DNA of 64,000 bases, from NCBI RefSeq assembly GCF_907164915.1, contig NC_061869.1:40052840-40116839 (forward strand), in the 5' to 3' direction. This document shows positions 46,316 through 57,733 of this stretch, piece after piece. Position 1 is the first letter of the stretch, and each line of letters starts with the position of its first letter. This stretch comes from Impatiens glandulifera. Lineage: Eukaryota > Streptophyta > Magnoliopsida > Ericales > Balsaminaceae. A program made the position numbers and the translations under genes. The notes under the pieces are model-generated. The model saw only the letters and a program-made list of their open reading frames with translations, made no database searches and was not told where the DNA came from.

Positions 46316-46455
46316 AAATCCGGACAGGTTAAACCTGTGTGTAGAAATCCGGACAGGTTCAACCTATGTGCAGAAATCCGGACATGTTCAACCTATGTGC
46401 AGAAATCCGGACATGTTCAACCTATGTGCAGAAATCCGGACAGGTTCATGTTTAG
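46316..46455 (+). repeat. 29-bp minisatellite in the LTR (5 units)
   Basis: Units AAATCCGGACAGGTTCAACC plus TATGTGCAG, starting at 46316, 46345, 46374, 46403 and 46432. Confidence 0.93.
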
Positions 46456-46526
46456 GACCGGTTGAGTTGTAAACCGAAATAAACGGTCAAGAAATCTAAC
46501 CGGTTGAATATCAAACCGGCCAGAAG

Positions 46527-46805
46527 AAGCTATGAAAAACCTGAAGTCATCCGGTTAACCTGAAGCTATGAAAAACCTGAAGTCATCCGGTTAACCTGAA
46601 GCTATGAAAAACCTGAAGTCATCCGGTTAACCTGAAGCTATGAAAACCTGAAGTCATCCGGTTAACCTGAAGCTATGAAAAACCTGAAGTCATCCGATTA
46701 ACCTGAAGCTATGAAAAACCTGAAGTCATCCGGTTAACCTAAAGCTATGAAAAACCTGAAGTCATCCGGTTAACCTAAAGCTATGAAAAACCTGAAGTCA
46801 TCCGG
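46527..46805 (+). repeat. 36-bp minisatellite in the LTR (8 units)
   Basis: Units AAGCTATGAAAAACCTGAAG plus TCATCCGGTTAACCTG, starting at 46527, 46563, 46599, 46635, 46670, 46706, 46742 and 46778. One unit is a base short. Confidence 0.95.
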
Positions 46806-47377
46806 AACAGGTAAAGAATTCAACCAGTCAAAGTACTCAACCGGTTTAAGAAGCTCCACCTGTCAAGTTATCAAACCGACCAGAAACATGACCACACAAA
46901 GAAAGACAAGATCGGTCAAAACTGAAGGCAGAAAACACCAGATAGTCGGTCATTAAACGACCAGAAGCCAAAGGAATAACCGAAAGCCATCCGGTTAACA
47001 CAGATAACCGACCAGCATAAGAAGATACTTCGGGTATCTGTTGAGAATGATACCAAAGGAACAGACTGAACATTGCCATATCCATACAAGTCTGAGGACA
47101 GTCTGCAGGCTGTAGAAAACCGTCCTACAAGATCTCTCCACTTCAGGATAAATCAGAAAGGCAATCTTCCAAGTACAGACAACTGTTTAACAGACAGTTA
47201 CCACATTGAGTAAAAGACAAACCTAGCCGGTTTGTCCTATATAATGGAAGAAAAGACTGCCAACTCTGATAGGTTGACCGCCATGTCTGAGAAGTTGACC
47301 GCCAGGTCTGAATCACTAAACCTCTGCTCCACCAATCAAATTCAAGGAAGTGAAATATGACCGTTGGCATATTTCAC

Positions 47378-47387
47378 CTATAAAAGG
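47378..47387 (+). promoter_or_regulatory. Probable LTR TATA box
   Basis: CTATAAAAGG, conserved with the site at 7516-7525 in element A. Confidence 0.6.
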
Positions 47388-48420
47388 AGCAACTGAAGAG
47401 GAGTAAATGCGGGACACAGTGAGACACAAGGATACATAGTGAGCAATTAATTTACAAGTGATAAGATTGTGTTCTCTCTCTAGAAAAAGCTTAAGTGCTA
47501 AGTTGAAGTGTATATTTACAATTTCGGTGTAAATTGTACGGGTGTTATCGAGTAGGAAATAAGTCTCGATCGGATTGTATTTGTATTCCTTAGTGAATAT
47601 CCTTCTCGCGGCTTCAAAAGGAAGGGGTGACGTAGGAGTTTTATCTCCGAACATCCATAAAAATCTGTCTTGTTATTTACTTTCTGCTGGTTCTACATTC
47701 TAACCGACCTGTACTAACCTACCTACACCGCTCTAACCGACTCTACACTATCTAAACCGAATCACCAAGTTACAAAAACCGACCCATCAACTTCCAAACC
47801 TGTCCTATTCAAAACCGGTTCTGCCTATCCTATAAGTGTGCTGCTTCAACCTGAACCAAACCTATTCCGCGCTTGAACCTAGTTCAAGGGTTTGTGACAG
47901 TTTGTGTAGTATTGAAACCCCGGTGTTAATCTCTAACCGGATTAATCACCACCCTTTGAGTGAGACGCGCTAACCGGCCCAACCCCGGTCCTCTAGACGC
48001 GACCTAGATCCTAACAAAACCTATAACCAACCAGACCTAATATCACTTTATATTTTAAATTAAATACCAAATTTGTTGAACACGGGACATTTTAACAATA
48101 TAAGTTCAACTTTTTAACTAATTAATCTATATATATAATGATGCTTAAATTTTAAAGTGTTCGGATTGCCCGGTCGAGAGCTGTGTTTAATTTGGATATA
48201 TATTTGAGAGTAAATGAATACTTGGGTCGGATTGTGGGTTGACCCGCTCATAAACTTAAAACGGTTAAAAATAAAATAAAAAATTGCTGTAGGTATGGTT
48301 TGAATTAGCAACCTAACAAAACAAGTACAACCCTTTAACCAACTAATCTAATAACACTTTATATTTTAAATTCAACACCAAATTTGATGAACGCGGTGGT
48401 TCATCAATAGTTTTTAATCT

Positions 48421-50516
48421 GTCATAATTCTCTTTTGACTTTAGGCTATAGATTTCACTATTATTAGTGAGCAATATTGGAAGAATTCCGTCATATTTAT
48501 AGAGATACGAGACATAATTCATATGGATATTTTAAGTCTCGTCACGGCTAATTTAATGGTAGTCTTTACATTTCTTTTCACTCGTAATATGGGGGAAGAA
48601 GTGAACTCTAGAGGTCAAACTAAGTGAGTTGAGGATTCAAAATATATCAATTGTTTTAAAAATCGTTCTGTAATGTGAGAGTAAATATATACTTGAGTCG
48701 AATTGTGGGTTGACCCGCCCATAAACTTGAAACAATTAAAAATAAAATTAAAAATGCTATCATATTTTTACTGTAATATTTTTTTTTACGATTTTTTATA
48801 TTATTACTCGTGCGGGATACATATATTAATGTGGCGATGCATTTGATCAATATATACCATTTTTTAAAGAGGGTAAGCCACTTTATTTGTAAAACTTAAT
48901 TTTTCATTTTTTTTAAGAAAATCATTTTTGATATACACATTTTAAACATTCATTTATATGTACATCGCGCATGACCGGAATCTTTCTCTTTATATTAATA
49001 TCTTTGAATTAAATAAATAGTTGGTAATATGTGGTGTTAGAAAAAAAATAATACTATTTTTGTAAACACAGAGAGAGAGAGATAAGAAAGAGAAAAGCAG
49101 GGAGATGTGTAAGTTGATGATGACCAAGGCATAATGGATAAGAATGAAGGATTCAACTAGCATAGCATGTAAACATCTGACCAAATCGATCCTAATGTTA
49201 TATTTATGTTGCCAAAAGTGAAGAATAAATTAAGGGGCCGGTCCGAGCTGGAAAGAAACACAGTTTATGCATGGTGGGTTCCACTTTTTTTTGGTAGATG
49301 CTCGGAGAGAATAAAATACACAAAATTTACCCTTTTAATTTAAAAATTACAAATTTATTATAAGTTTTAGATAAAAATAATTTAATAGATAATAATTTTT
49401 TCATTTTTTAAAGCTGAATTTATGTAGAGTACAATTAATACATATATCGACCATATTTATATATATAGTGTTCTACACACGTTGTATAATGTATAGTAGC
49501 AACCATGAGTTGAGGTGGACTATTGCCCGACACCGCATAAAGGGAGTAGGAACACTTTAAATCATTTTACGCTCAACAAATACATGAATAAAGAACTCAA
49601 AATGACCAGCTCAAAATCTGTATCATGCGGAGGGTGTGGTTATATTTATTGGGATATTATAGGTAAATTATGTGTTTGGACTATTTTTTTATTTAGAATT
49701 CAATTAATAAAATGATATGTTAAAATATTTTAGTTATTGGGTTAAGTCACTTTAATTATTAGTATGGTATTATTTATTATAGGTAAAAGTTGATTATTTA
49801 TTTATCATGTATGATGGATTAATAAATAAATATAAATTATAAAGAGGGTCGTGGTCTTTGATTCGTAGGTGCCAAATTCATTTTCTCAAAACTTCCATCG
49901 ATAGAGAGAAAAAAGAGACGTTTATTGAATTGGAATATTTATGACGTAATTCAAAAATCTTCCTCAATGAATTCAGTTACACTTCCGCTTAGTTAATAAT
50001 CTCCACTTATTGACAAAGAAAATCATCATCATCTTGTTTTATCTAAATAAACAATATTAATATAATATTTAAGATTATAGATCATTACTAAATAAAACTA
50101 ACCATACATAAGGCACAAGAGAATGTTATTAGCCCCGATTCATTTATTTATTTAGGTGTATGTCTTAATCTACATACGTTGGTTATGCTTGTATAAGTTG
50201 AAAAACTTAAACAGAATCTTAAAGTCTTAAATCCTTTTCGAATACCTTATCATTATTGTTTACCTCAAATCTTTATGAATCAAGTTTGACACTTCTAATG
50301 ATGTTTTTTATCATACATTTTTAAGTCTGTTATGCTTTGATGCATTTTATGTTTGTTATGTCCCTTTTTTTATTATGTTCACTAATTACTTGAATTACAT
50401 TTGTAATATCATATAAATTGTTGCATTTTTATTTCATGATTAGTGAACATATATATATTAATACTATATTATAAGATATATTTCTAACATCATAAATAAT
50501 ATAAAATATATTACTG
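48421..50516. other. Intergenic DNA with one partial R copy
   Basis: 48672-48765 repeats the R block (GTGGGTTGACCCGCCCATAA). No gene is recognised; the ORF at 49515-49715 (+) has no family features. Confidence 0.6.
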
Positions 50517-50989
50517 TTAGGGTATGTATGGATGAGTGGAATTGGAATTGGAATTGGAATTGGCATTAACATTAACATTAAAATTCTAATTCCAATTTCA
50601 TGAGAATTAACATTAAATTACAATTCAATTCCTATGTTTGGGAAACATATAAAATTATAATTTAATTCCAATTCTTTTGTTTGAAAGAAATTATTTTATG
50701 AACATAATTTTGACAAATAATTAAAACTAACTTTATATCAATAATTTTAAAAAAAACTTTAACAAGAAAACAATTTATTCAAACAAATTTTCAGCAAGAC
50801 AATTTTTTTACTAAAAAATATCATAACATCAAACAAGTTATAATAATATTTTGATAGAAGACCAAAGTAACATAGAAAAAATTATAATTTTGTATGTAAT
50901 AAGTTTTAAGTATCTCACTACTCATATATGAGATAAAAACAGTCTTAATAACAAATAAAACACGTTAAAAGTCCACAAAATAAGAAATT

Positions 50990-51930
50990 AGAAATCTCAT
51001 CTCTTGATGATCACTTCTTTATTTGTAACAAAATTCATGCACGCCTCATACACTCAGGGGTTGTTAGAAACACTTCGTACTTCCTCTCGTTTGTTGTGAG
51101 TACATCAACATCTTGTAGAAATCGTGTCTCCTCTAAGTCTAAAATTTTTGATAGTTCATCAAAACTTGTTAAGCACTTGTCTTTTCAACATTGTATGCCT
51201 TATCAACCACGTCAGTCATCTTGGATATTGCAGTGACCATATCATTATGACGAGTTCTCTTAGAAGGTTGGTCCACACTAGTTGATTCTTTATTTCATTT
51301 TGAACAACTCTACATAGCTCTTGCACTTTCATCAACTGTTTCAGCTCCACTTCCATTAGCTTTATCTTTACCACAAATAATTGACAAATCTTTCCAATTC
51401 TCAATAATTTTACTTCTATAATGACTCGCATCTGGGTGTGCCTATAAACAAGTCAAAAAAAATATAAAAGTGTTATCTTAAAATAAGAATTCAAGCAACA
51501 TAAACTAATATACCTTGACATTAAACTGTCCAAACTTTTTCACTATCCACTTTCACCACTTTTCTATCCCAATCCCATCCAAATCCACTCGTACCAAGCA
51601 TAACACTTATAACAGCATAATGTTTATCACAAGTCTTAAGTCGCGATTGTATATTTTCCCTACTATCATTAACATTGCATTGATTGTGTAATGCACTAAC
51701 CGCAACAACATATGCAAAAAAAATTCCATCCGTTAAGAGAATGATTTACAAAATTTTGTTGCTCAAGCAATACATTTCTTAGCACATTATTCATCATTGA
51801 TGTACATTTGAGATACGCTTTAGTCTTCATTCTCTTCATCTTTTCAAAATAGAGAGTGAAAGTATAAGATTGATTAGAAAAGACACCAACAAAGATTTTA
51901 TATCGATAACAGAAGATACACATCACCACA
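50990..51930 (-). pseudogene. Myb/SANT-like ORF1 of the Harbinger element
   Basis: In the minus strand near 51430-51300 the codons read AHPDASHYRSKIIENWKDLS and CGKDKANGSGAETVDE, the usual C-terminal part of plant PIF Myb-like proteins. Stops follow (near 51310). The flanking minus ORFs 51216-51431 and 51696-51929 are parts of it or shadows. The protein normally helps the transposase bind DNA; this copy is dead. Confidence 0.7.
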
Positions 51931-52019
51931 ATTATACTATCTTAACATAAACTAAAACCGTTCAAGTAGATATAAAATCACTAAGAACATTTAACTAAGT
52001 TCTATCACTCATAACTTGA

Positions 52020-53235
52020 TATTGGTTATACATCTCCCTTGTCACATCATCCCTATAATTTGTCCATTGACTACAACCTTGTACATTTCTTATGACATCT
52101 TCATAGTCCACTTAAAATAATTCATTTGATTGTTATTCAAAATCACAATCAATTTCATGCAACAAAGGATAATCCAATTCTTTTGTAATTTCACGAATGT
52201 AGTTATGAAGAACAAAACAATCATTAATAATACGAATATGTTATTCAAGTAAATTAATTATTGAGACAAATATTTGCGTATCTATGTCAAGAAAATAATA
52301 CGACCAATTCTTATAATTATGTTATAAAAATTCACCTATGTATTAGTACCAAAAAAGGATGGTTGACGAAGTACTACCCATCGTTTTTTCAGCAATCCAA
52401 ATATTCTCTCTAATTAATTTCTTGCTAAAGAGTGTCATAGGTTAAATAATTCCTTATAGTTAGAAGGACGATTGCCATGTCTCGACCATTCATTTAGGTG
52501 ATAACGAGTAGAACGACAAGGAGCTAAAAATCCTGGAGTATTTGTATATCCAACATCAACTAGATAATAATTTCCTAAATAAAATTCAAATTTATTAGTA
52601 TGTTGTTAATGCTACTAGTATAAATAAAATTTAAAAAACAATTTCAGTCGACACAAGAATGAATATCTTTTTCTCACTAATTCACTTCGTAAAACTTTTG
52701 AATTTGATGATGAACCTTCCCATTTAAGAAGAACATAAAGAAATTTCAAACTCTTTCTATCACATACTCTCAAAATATTAGTTGTTATCTATTGTTTCTT
52801 ATTTCGATATCTACCTTGAACCTTAAGTGGAATAGTCATCTCAACATCTGTTCTATCCAAAGTTCCAAGACAATCCTAAAAAAATTAAAATCAAACTATA
52901 TAATTTATAAAATAATCTACAAATATATGATCATTCTCATCAACATTCTCAACTTGATTAAGTAATCTTATAAAATCCTTACTTAAAATGAGAACCGAGC
53001 GTAGTACTTTATGAGAGCGCCTACTAATTGTCTCTAATGAACAAATATAGATACCTCCAAGTACCCGAAGTTTTACTCCATGTCCCTGTACAAGTAAGAA
53101 CATGGCTACAAATTCTTCAACAGTGACATTGCTATTATCGTGTAAACCCTTTTCATGCAATAATTCATAAAAAATAGTGAAACTGTATTTTGTGAATTGT
53201 AATAAGTCAAAACAAGTCTTGTCTTTTTTTTCCAT
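52020..53235 (-). pseudogene. Harbinger transposase
   Basis: 53235-52891 is the N-terminal helical region (TCFDLLQFTKYSF, VTVEEFVAMFLLVQGHGVKL, ETISRRSHKVLRSVLILSKD), as in HARBI1-like proteins. Further on the codons read DCLGTLDRTDVEMTIP (first catalytic Asp), RYRNKKQ and a stop, VCDRKSLKFLYVL, then YLVDVGYTNTPGFLAPC (second Asp) and RNxLERIFGLLKKRW-like sequence near 52430-52380. Several stops and an apparent intron or gap at about 52580-52680. It cut and joined the element once; now inactive. Confidence 0.8.
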
Positions 53236-53447
53236 ATAATCTTTTTAACAATATTTTTCTTAATGCATTATTTTCTCAGTGTCATATTGTAGAACTCTTG
53301 GTATATGTTGTTCTTGTAACCAATCCACAATTGCAACAGTGGTTTGAGTTATCACATTAAGAAGTAATCTTCTTTTTTTACTTATACTAAACTGTTATCA
53401 TCCATTAATAATAAGATACCACATTCTGTAAAATAAATAAAATTAAA

Positions 53448-54078
53448 GGGTAAATTACCTAGGCGGCCCTCTTATTATTCCGATCGCTCACTTTTAGTTC
53501 TCAAATTAATTTTTGAAATATATCGCCCCTTCGACTTTTAAAAAGATCACCAATGGCCATTCCGTCAAATTTTTGGTTAAATATAACGGCTTATACTTAA
53601 AATATTATTATTTTTATATATTATCTTTAATCTTATTTTTTATATTTTTATATATAATTATTAAATCGCTTATATATAAAATTATATATATATATATTAT
53701 TAATTTTTATATTTATATAATTATTAAATCTTTTATATAATATATATATATATATTATTTATTTTTATAATATTTATATTTATATAAAATAAAGATTAAA
53801 ATAATTTATACAATATATATATATATATAATTTATATATATTATCTTTAATCATTAATTTATATATGATAATTATATAATATATATTTTAAAAAATAATT
53901 TGAGAGTTAATAGTAATTGAGTAGTGGAAATGTTACCATTACTTTTAACCCTTAAATTATTTTTTAAAATATATATTATATAAATATATATATATATATA
54001 TATAGATAAAATTAAATAATATATATATATATATATAAGAGATTTAATAATTATATAAATATAAAAATTAAAGATAAA

Positions 54079-54124
<46 letters not shown>

Positions 54125-54341
54125 GATTTAATGATTATATATATAAATATAAAACATAAGATTAAAGATAATATATAAAAAAAATATATTTTAAGCTTAA
54201 CCGTTATGTTAAATCAAAAAATTGACGGAAGGGTCATTGGTGACCTTTTTAAAAGTTGAAGGGCGATTTGTTTAAAAAATTAATTTGAGAGCTAAAAGTG
54301 AGCGATCAGAGTAATTAGAGGGTCGCCCAAGTAATTTTCCC
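53448..54341. mobile_element. MULE-type foldback MITE, 894 bp
   Basis: Ends GGGTAAATTAC and GTAATTTTCCC, with inverted arms of about 140 bp (CGATCGCTCACTTTTAG, GATCACCAATGG, TTCCGTCAA in the left arm and their inverses in the right). Flanked by the nine bases AAAATTAAA (53439-53447 and 54342-54350). The centre is (TA)n-rich and itself palindromic. A 9-bp duplication with long TIRs points to MULE mobilisation. No coding capacity. Confidence 0.9.
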
Positions 54342-54459
54342 AAAATTAAATAAGGTTAATATGTATCATATGTTGGTTGTGAAAAGAAAGAAAACAACAT
54401 ATGAGCGATCAGACTAATGAGAGCATTTGTGTGATGTTGACTTACTTACTTACTAACAG
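54342..54459. other. Spacer right of the MITE
   Basis: Ends in TTACTTACTAACAG, which resembles a plant 3' splice site. Confidence 0.4.
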
Positions 54460-54760
54460 GAAAATGAGTTTAGTTTGGAGAGCTGTGGGGGAAAACGTAG
54501 ACACATACGGCAGTTCAAGAAATCTGAAGATATCAACGAGTGTTGGAGATGAAATGTTGAAGTAAAAGAATATTGAATCAGTGATGTTTGGAGGGAAGAG
54601 GATAAGTATGCAAAGAAATACTGAGAAACTAGACCGGTTTGCTGAAGAACTTGTTCTGGAGAATGGGAGAAGGAGTTGCAGAATTGCTCCCACTGTTGTA
54701 TTCAAACAAGCTCCCCCAGCCCCACAACATGTAAAACGAGTCCCTATGAAAATAAGTTAA
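54460..54760 (+). pseudogene. Unrecognised exon-like fragment
   Basis: Follows a splice-acceptor-like CTAACAG and stays open for about 34 codons (SLVWRAVGENVDTYGSSRNL), one TAA (54563-54565), then about 64 codons to a natural-looking TAA at 54758 (LDRFAEELVLENGRRS, FKQAPPAPQHVKRVPMKIS). The composition and the clean single break look like real protein. I do not recognise the family. It may be the last exon of a cellular gene broken by the insertions around it. The minus-strand ORF at 54442-54705 is its shadow. Confidence 0.5.
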
Positions 54761-54933
54761 ACCAACAAACTCTTATCGCACATTCTTAGTTAATATGGTT
54801 TATTTTTTTTACCTTATTTAGGTCTTATATATATGTGTACAAAATAAAAATGTAAATGAACATCAGTAGCATCCTTATCTTTGTGGGCACAAGCTGTCAT
54901 TTATCATTAGGCTTCAAGATGTGGGTGTTTGTC
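54761..54933. other. Short spacer before the CACTA element
   Basis: Nothing recognised. GTC at 54931-54933 would be the left 3-bp target duplication. Confidence 0.4.
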
Positions 54934-54949
54934 CACTGGTGAAAAAATG

Positions 54950-55660
54950 GTCAAAACCGAGAGTTTTAACTCTCGGTTTTGACCCTATAACTCTCGGTAA
55001 AGACACCTTACCGAAGGTTTTAGTAACTCTCGCCATCCCTCGGTATTGACTCTCTCGGGATTTCCACAAAGAGAATAACCGAGAGTTATATGAAAACTTT
55101 CGGATTTTTCTCTTTTGGAAAAACCGAGGGTTTTACAAAGACCTTTCGGTTTTTCTCTTTTTGAAAAAACCGAGGGTTTTACAAATAACTTTCGGTTTTT
55201 CTCTATGTGGAAAAACCGAGGGTTTTACAAAGACCTTTCGGTTTTTCTCTTTGTGGAAAAACCGAGGGTTTTACAAAGACCTTTCGGTTTTTCTCTTTGT
55301 GGAAAAACCGAGGGTTTTACAAATAACTTTCGGTTTTTCTCTTTGTGGAAAAACCGAGGGTTTTGCAAACAACTTTCGGTTTTTCCCTTTGTGGAAAAAC
55401 CGAGAGTTATTACAAAACTTTCGGTTTTACCCAAAGAGAAAAAACCGAAAGTTATATGAAAACTCTCGGTTTTTACCCGAAGAGGAAAACCGAAAGTTTT
55501 GTAATAACTCTCGGTTTTCCTCTTTTGGGTAAAAACCGAGGGTTTGTCATATAACTCTCGGTTTTCTCTTTGGCTAAAAACCGAGAGTTTTCTAATATCT
55601 CTCGGTTTTTCCACAAAGAGAAAAACCGAGAGATTTCAATATTACTTTCGGTTTTTTCCT
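54950..55660. repeat. Left subterminal repeats of the CACTA element
   Basis: About a dozen ~45-bp units such as AAAACCGAGGGTTTTACAAA, followed by TTTCGGTTTTTCTCTTTGTG. The second half runs in the opposite sense. Each unit pairs GAGAGTT with AACTCTC-like sequence. In En/Spm, such repeats bind the TNPA protein. The ORFs here exist because 45 is a multiple of three. Confidence 0.9.
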
Positions 55661-55876
55661 GTAAATTTTTTAAAATGTGCGGATTATTTTGCTCGCAACC
55701 AAAACCTGTTCAGCCAAACCAATATATCAATGATAAAAGAAATGCAACATACATTAAACGATCACATTAATTGATCATGAACATTACAAAATTCGACACC
55801 AAACTAATATTCCGAACAAACTGTTCTAAATTCAACCACTAATGAAAAAATGTTTTGAATCGAAACAACCTTAGCT

Positions 55877-57624
55877 TGTGGGGGGAGGAGGTGGTCCTTG
55901 CCTCATATACAATTCGATTCTCTCCATTCTTGCGTTCATCTCTGACTTCTCCCTCTCCATTCTTTCCACAATTTCTCCTTTTCCGCTTGCATTCCATCCA
56001 TTCTGCGCTTTCTTTCTTCGTCCCTCTTCTCCAGTTCCTCCAGCTTGAGCTTCATCATTTGATTCTCTTCTAACAATCGCTCATTGTTTCGCTGTGAACT
56101 GTTTCCACTACGACGATCCTCACGAAAGTGTGTGGGCCGGACGCCTGATCCCATTCCGAACACTACCCCGTGTTTTTGTTGTCCGAACACCCTCTCCGTC
56201 AATTCAAAATCCGATATTCCCGGTTCGTTACTAACAACCTCCTCCATCTCAGCCTGCACAATTCAAATAAAATATCATTTCTATAATAAAAAACTAGGCA
56301 TATTCAATTCACTTACAATTTTCTCTTGCACGTGTTCGTCCGGGACGGGTGTTGGGTTTTCTTGTGTCGGTTTTGGTGTACGGGTCCTCTTGAATACTTC
56401 AATTACAGACGGTGGCCGTCCCATTTCAATCGCCTGTTGAAATAAATGATTTATATAATTAATAACAATCTACATATTAAGTTATTACAAATAATGTACT
56501 TACCAACTCGTCTTCAATTTGTGCAAACGGTCTACTTCCCGTTCGATGCGGGAATTTCAGATTCTTCCGATTCTTCCGATTCTTCATATTTGTAGAACTG
56601 TGTCTCTGTATTTGAAATAACAAATGAAGTTAGATTAATTAATATCAACTTTTATTTGAATTATGAAACCGTACCTTAAACGTTTCTGTGAAGAAATGGT
56701 TGCGACACACAAACTCCCAATCATCTCGATCGTAGTCCGGTGGAGGATTAGCCAGTACCGCCGCCTCGTCTCCTTTGTGGACGCGAATATAATTCTTGTT
56801 CAAATCCGACCGCCATCTATCCCATATCTGATTGGCGTGTCCCAACCCGGTCTTTCGAAAATACTCAATGTCGCCATTAGTCGCTTCGAACGGATCCTGA
56901 AAAAAATAACATCCAAATGTTACAAATAATTATTTAATGACGTAATGTATAATCAAGTTATAAGTATTACCTTGATAGCAGTCCACAGTGAATCCAATTG
57001 GTCTGCACTTAAAGCCTTCCACTTGAGAAGACAGTGTGAGACGGCTGCGGGGTCCCGGATAATCGACCCCACATGTCTAGACCACCTTGTCCTTCCCACG
57101 TCTGTACCGCCTGGCCTCCCATCCTTCTCTCTAAACGTTAGAGGGATCCTCGTCCCCGCTAGCCTCTTAGACAGCGCAATATTCTTGTTCTTCCCCCGTT
57201 TTTTGCGGGCAGAAGATTCTTCAAAATTATCAAAATCTTAATTAAATATGTCAATCAATTGAAACACTAACTAATTTGTAAACGAAATACCTGTCGATGA
57301 TGGGTCGGGAGTGGTCCCGTCCTCCTCCTCGTCTTCCTGCTCCTCGATAGGCTCCTCAAGACCCTCGTCTTCAGCCTCATCGCTAGGTAGGTTATCAGCG
57401 TATGTGCTCTCTATAAACTCGTGGAGCTCATCATCGTCTTCAGTCTCGTATGTTCGGGGAGGCGCAGTAGCTATCGAGACCACAGGAATCGGTGGTTTCT
57501 CTCTAGAAGACGATCCTCGAAGCTTTAACGACTCGGATTGGGCAAGTAGGTTTTGGTAACTTTTATCCAATTTCTTGGGTGTCTTCCTCATACTCTTCCA
57601 AGTTGTTTTAGGACCTTCAGACAT
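55877..57624 (-). CDS. TNPA-like En/Spm second protein (six exons)
   Basis: Exons by GT-AG reading: 57624-57291, 57218-56971, 56896-56675, 56605-56504, 56433-56317 and 56253-about 55877. Phases fit throughout (446 residues if it stops at 55936). Exon 1: basic start, then an acidic stretch (EEQEDEEEDG). Exon 2: ALSKRLAGTRIPLTF. Exon 3: IWDRWRSDLNKNYI. Exon 4: FAQIEDEL. Exon 5: GRPPSVIEVFKRTRTP. These blocks follow the order of the plant En/Spm (Ptta) transposon family. Exon 6 is a Glu/Lys/Arg coiled coil, a likely dimerisation part. The frame used ends at 55936, but another frame carries the coil on to a Pro-rich end (GPPPPPTS) at about 55877, so one base was probably gained or lost in exon 6. 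Expected role: binding subterminal repeats. Confidence 0.78.
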
Positions 57625-57733
57625 TCTTAATTCACACCATTAATAAAATGAGTGAATAATTGAAATAAAGTAGTAATAAAAATGAATATAAAGTTAAAAA
57701 CATTATTAAATCTACCTAATTAATTAATCTGAA

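Larger units (their letters stand above)
45953..48016 (+). mobile_element. Internally deleted Sirevirus (LTR plus polypurine tract)
   Basis: Flanked by AAACC on both sides (45948-45952 and 48017-48021). It starts TGTTAGAAAAATTAAG, the beginning of a 5' LTR that breaks off after some tens of bases. A polypurine tract (AAAAAGGGAGAAAT, 46023-46036) and a 3' LTR (46037-48016) follow. Nearly the whole element was lost. The LTR matches element A's LTR in its second half. It is inserted in unit three of the R array. Confidence 0.85.
46037..48016 (+). repeat. 3' LTR of the deleted Sirevirus
   Basis: 1,980 bp, starting TGTTAGAAAATAAACC and ending GATCCTAACA. Carries a tRNA-Asp-like stretch and two minisatellites that element A's LTR lacks. 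The TATA box CTATAAAAGG is at 47378-47387. Confidence 0.82.
45067..48420. repeat. Tandem array of repeat family R (~310-bp units)
   Basis: Units start GATGCTTAATTTTTAAAGTG near 45069, 45446, 45756 and 48137. Each has TTGACCCGCCCATAAACTTA, a CAAACTTGCAACCTAA block and a TTTATATTTTAAATTCAA end, and each is preceded by (TA)n. Without the element at 45953-48016, the third unit is whole. On the minus strand GGTTGCAAGTTTGAACC resembles a Pol III B box, so an origin from a tRNA-like SINE is possible but unproven. Confidence 0.82.
50517..53447 (-). mobile_element. Decayed PIF/Harbinger element
   Basis: Two genes typical of this superfamily lie on the minus strand: a Harbinger (DDE) transposase and a Myb/SANT-like protein. 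The left end may be at 50520 (GGGTATGTATGG, then GGAATTGGAATTGG) after a TTA at 50517-50519, as expected for the 3-bp target. No matching right end was found, so the element may be cut near the MITE at 53448. Confidence 0.75.

Noticed and set aside
49515..49715. 66-residue ORF with CGGCGY
   Set aside because: No family, neighbours or splice support; length is within chance.
54442..54705. Minus-strand 87-residue ORF
   Set aside because: The opposite strand has a more protein-like frame with a splice-like start.
55115..55614. Overlapping ORFs of 66-129 residues on both strands with FGFS/KTEGF repeats
   Set aside because: They are produced by the 45-bp CACTA subterminal repeat, whose length is a multiple of three; no protein family.
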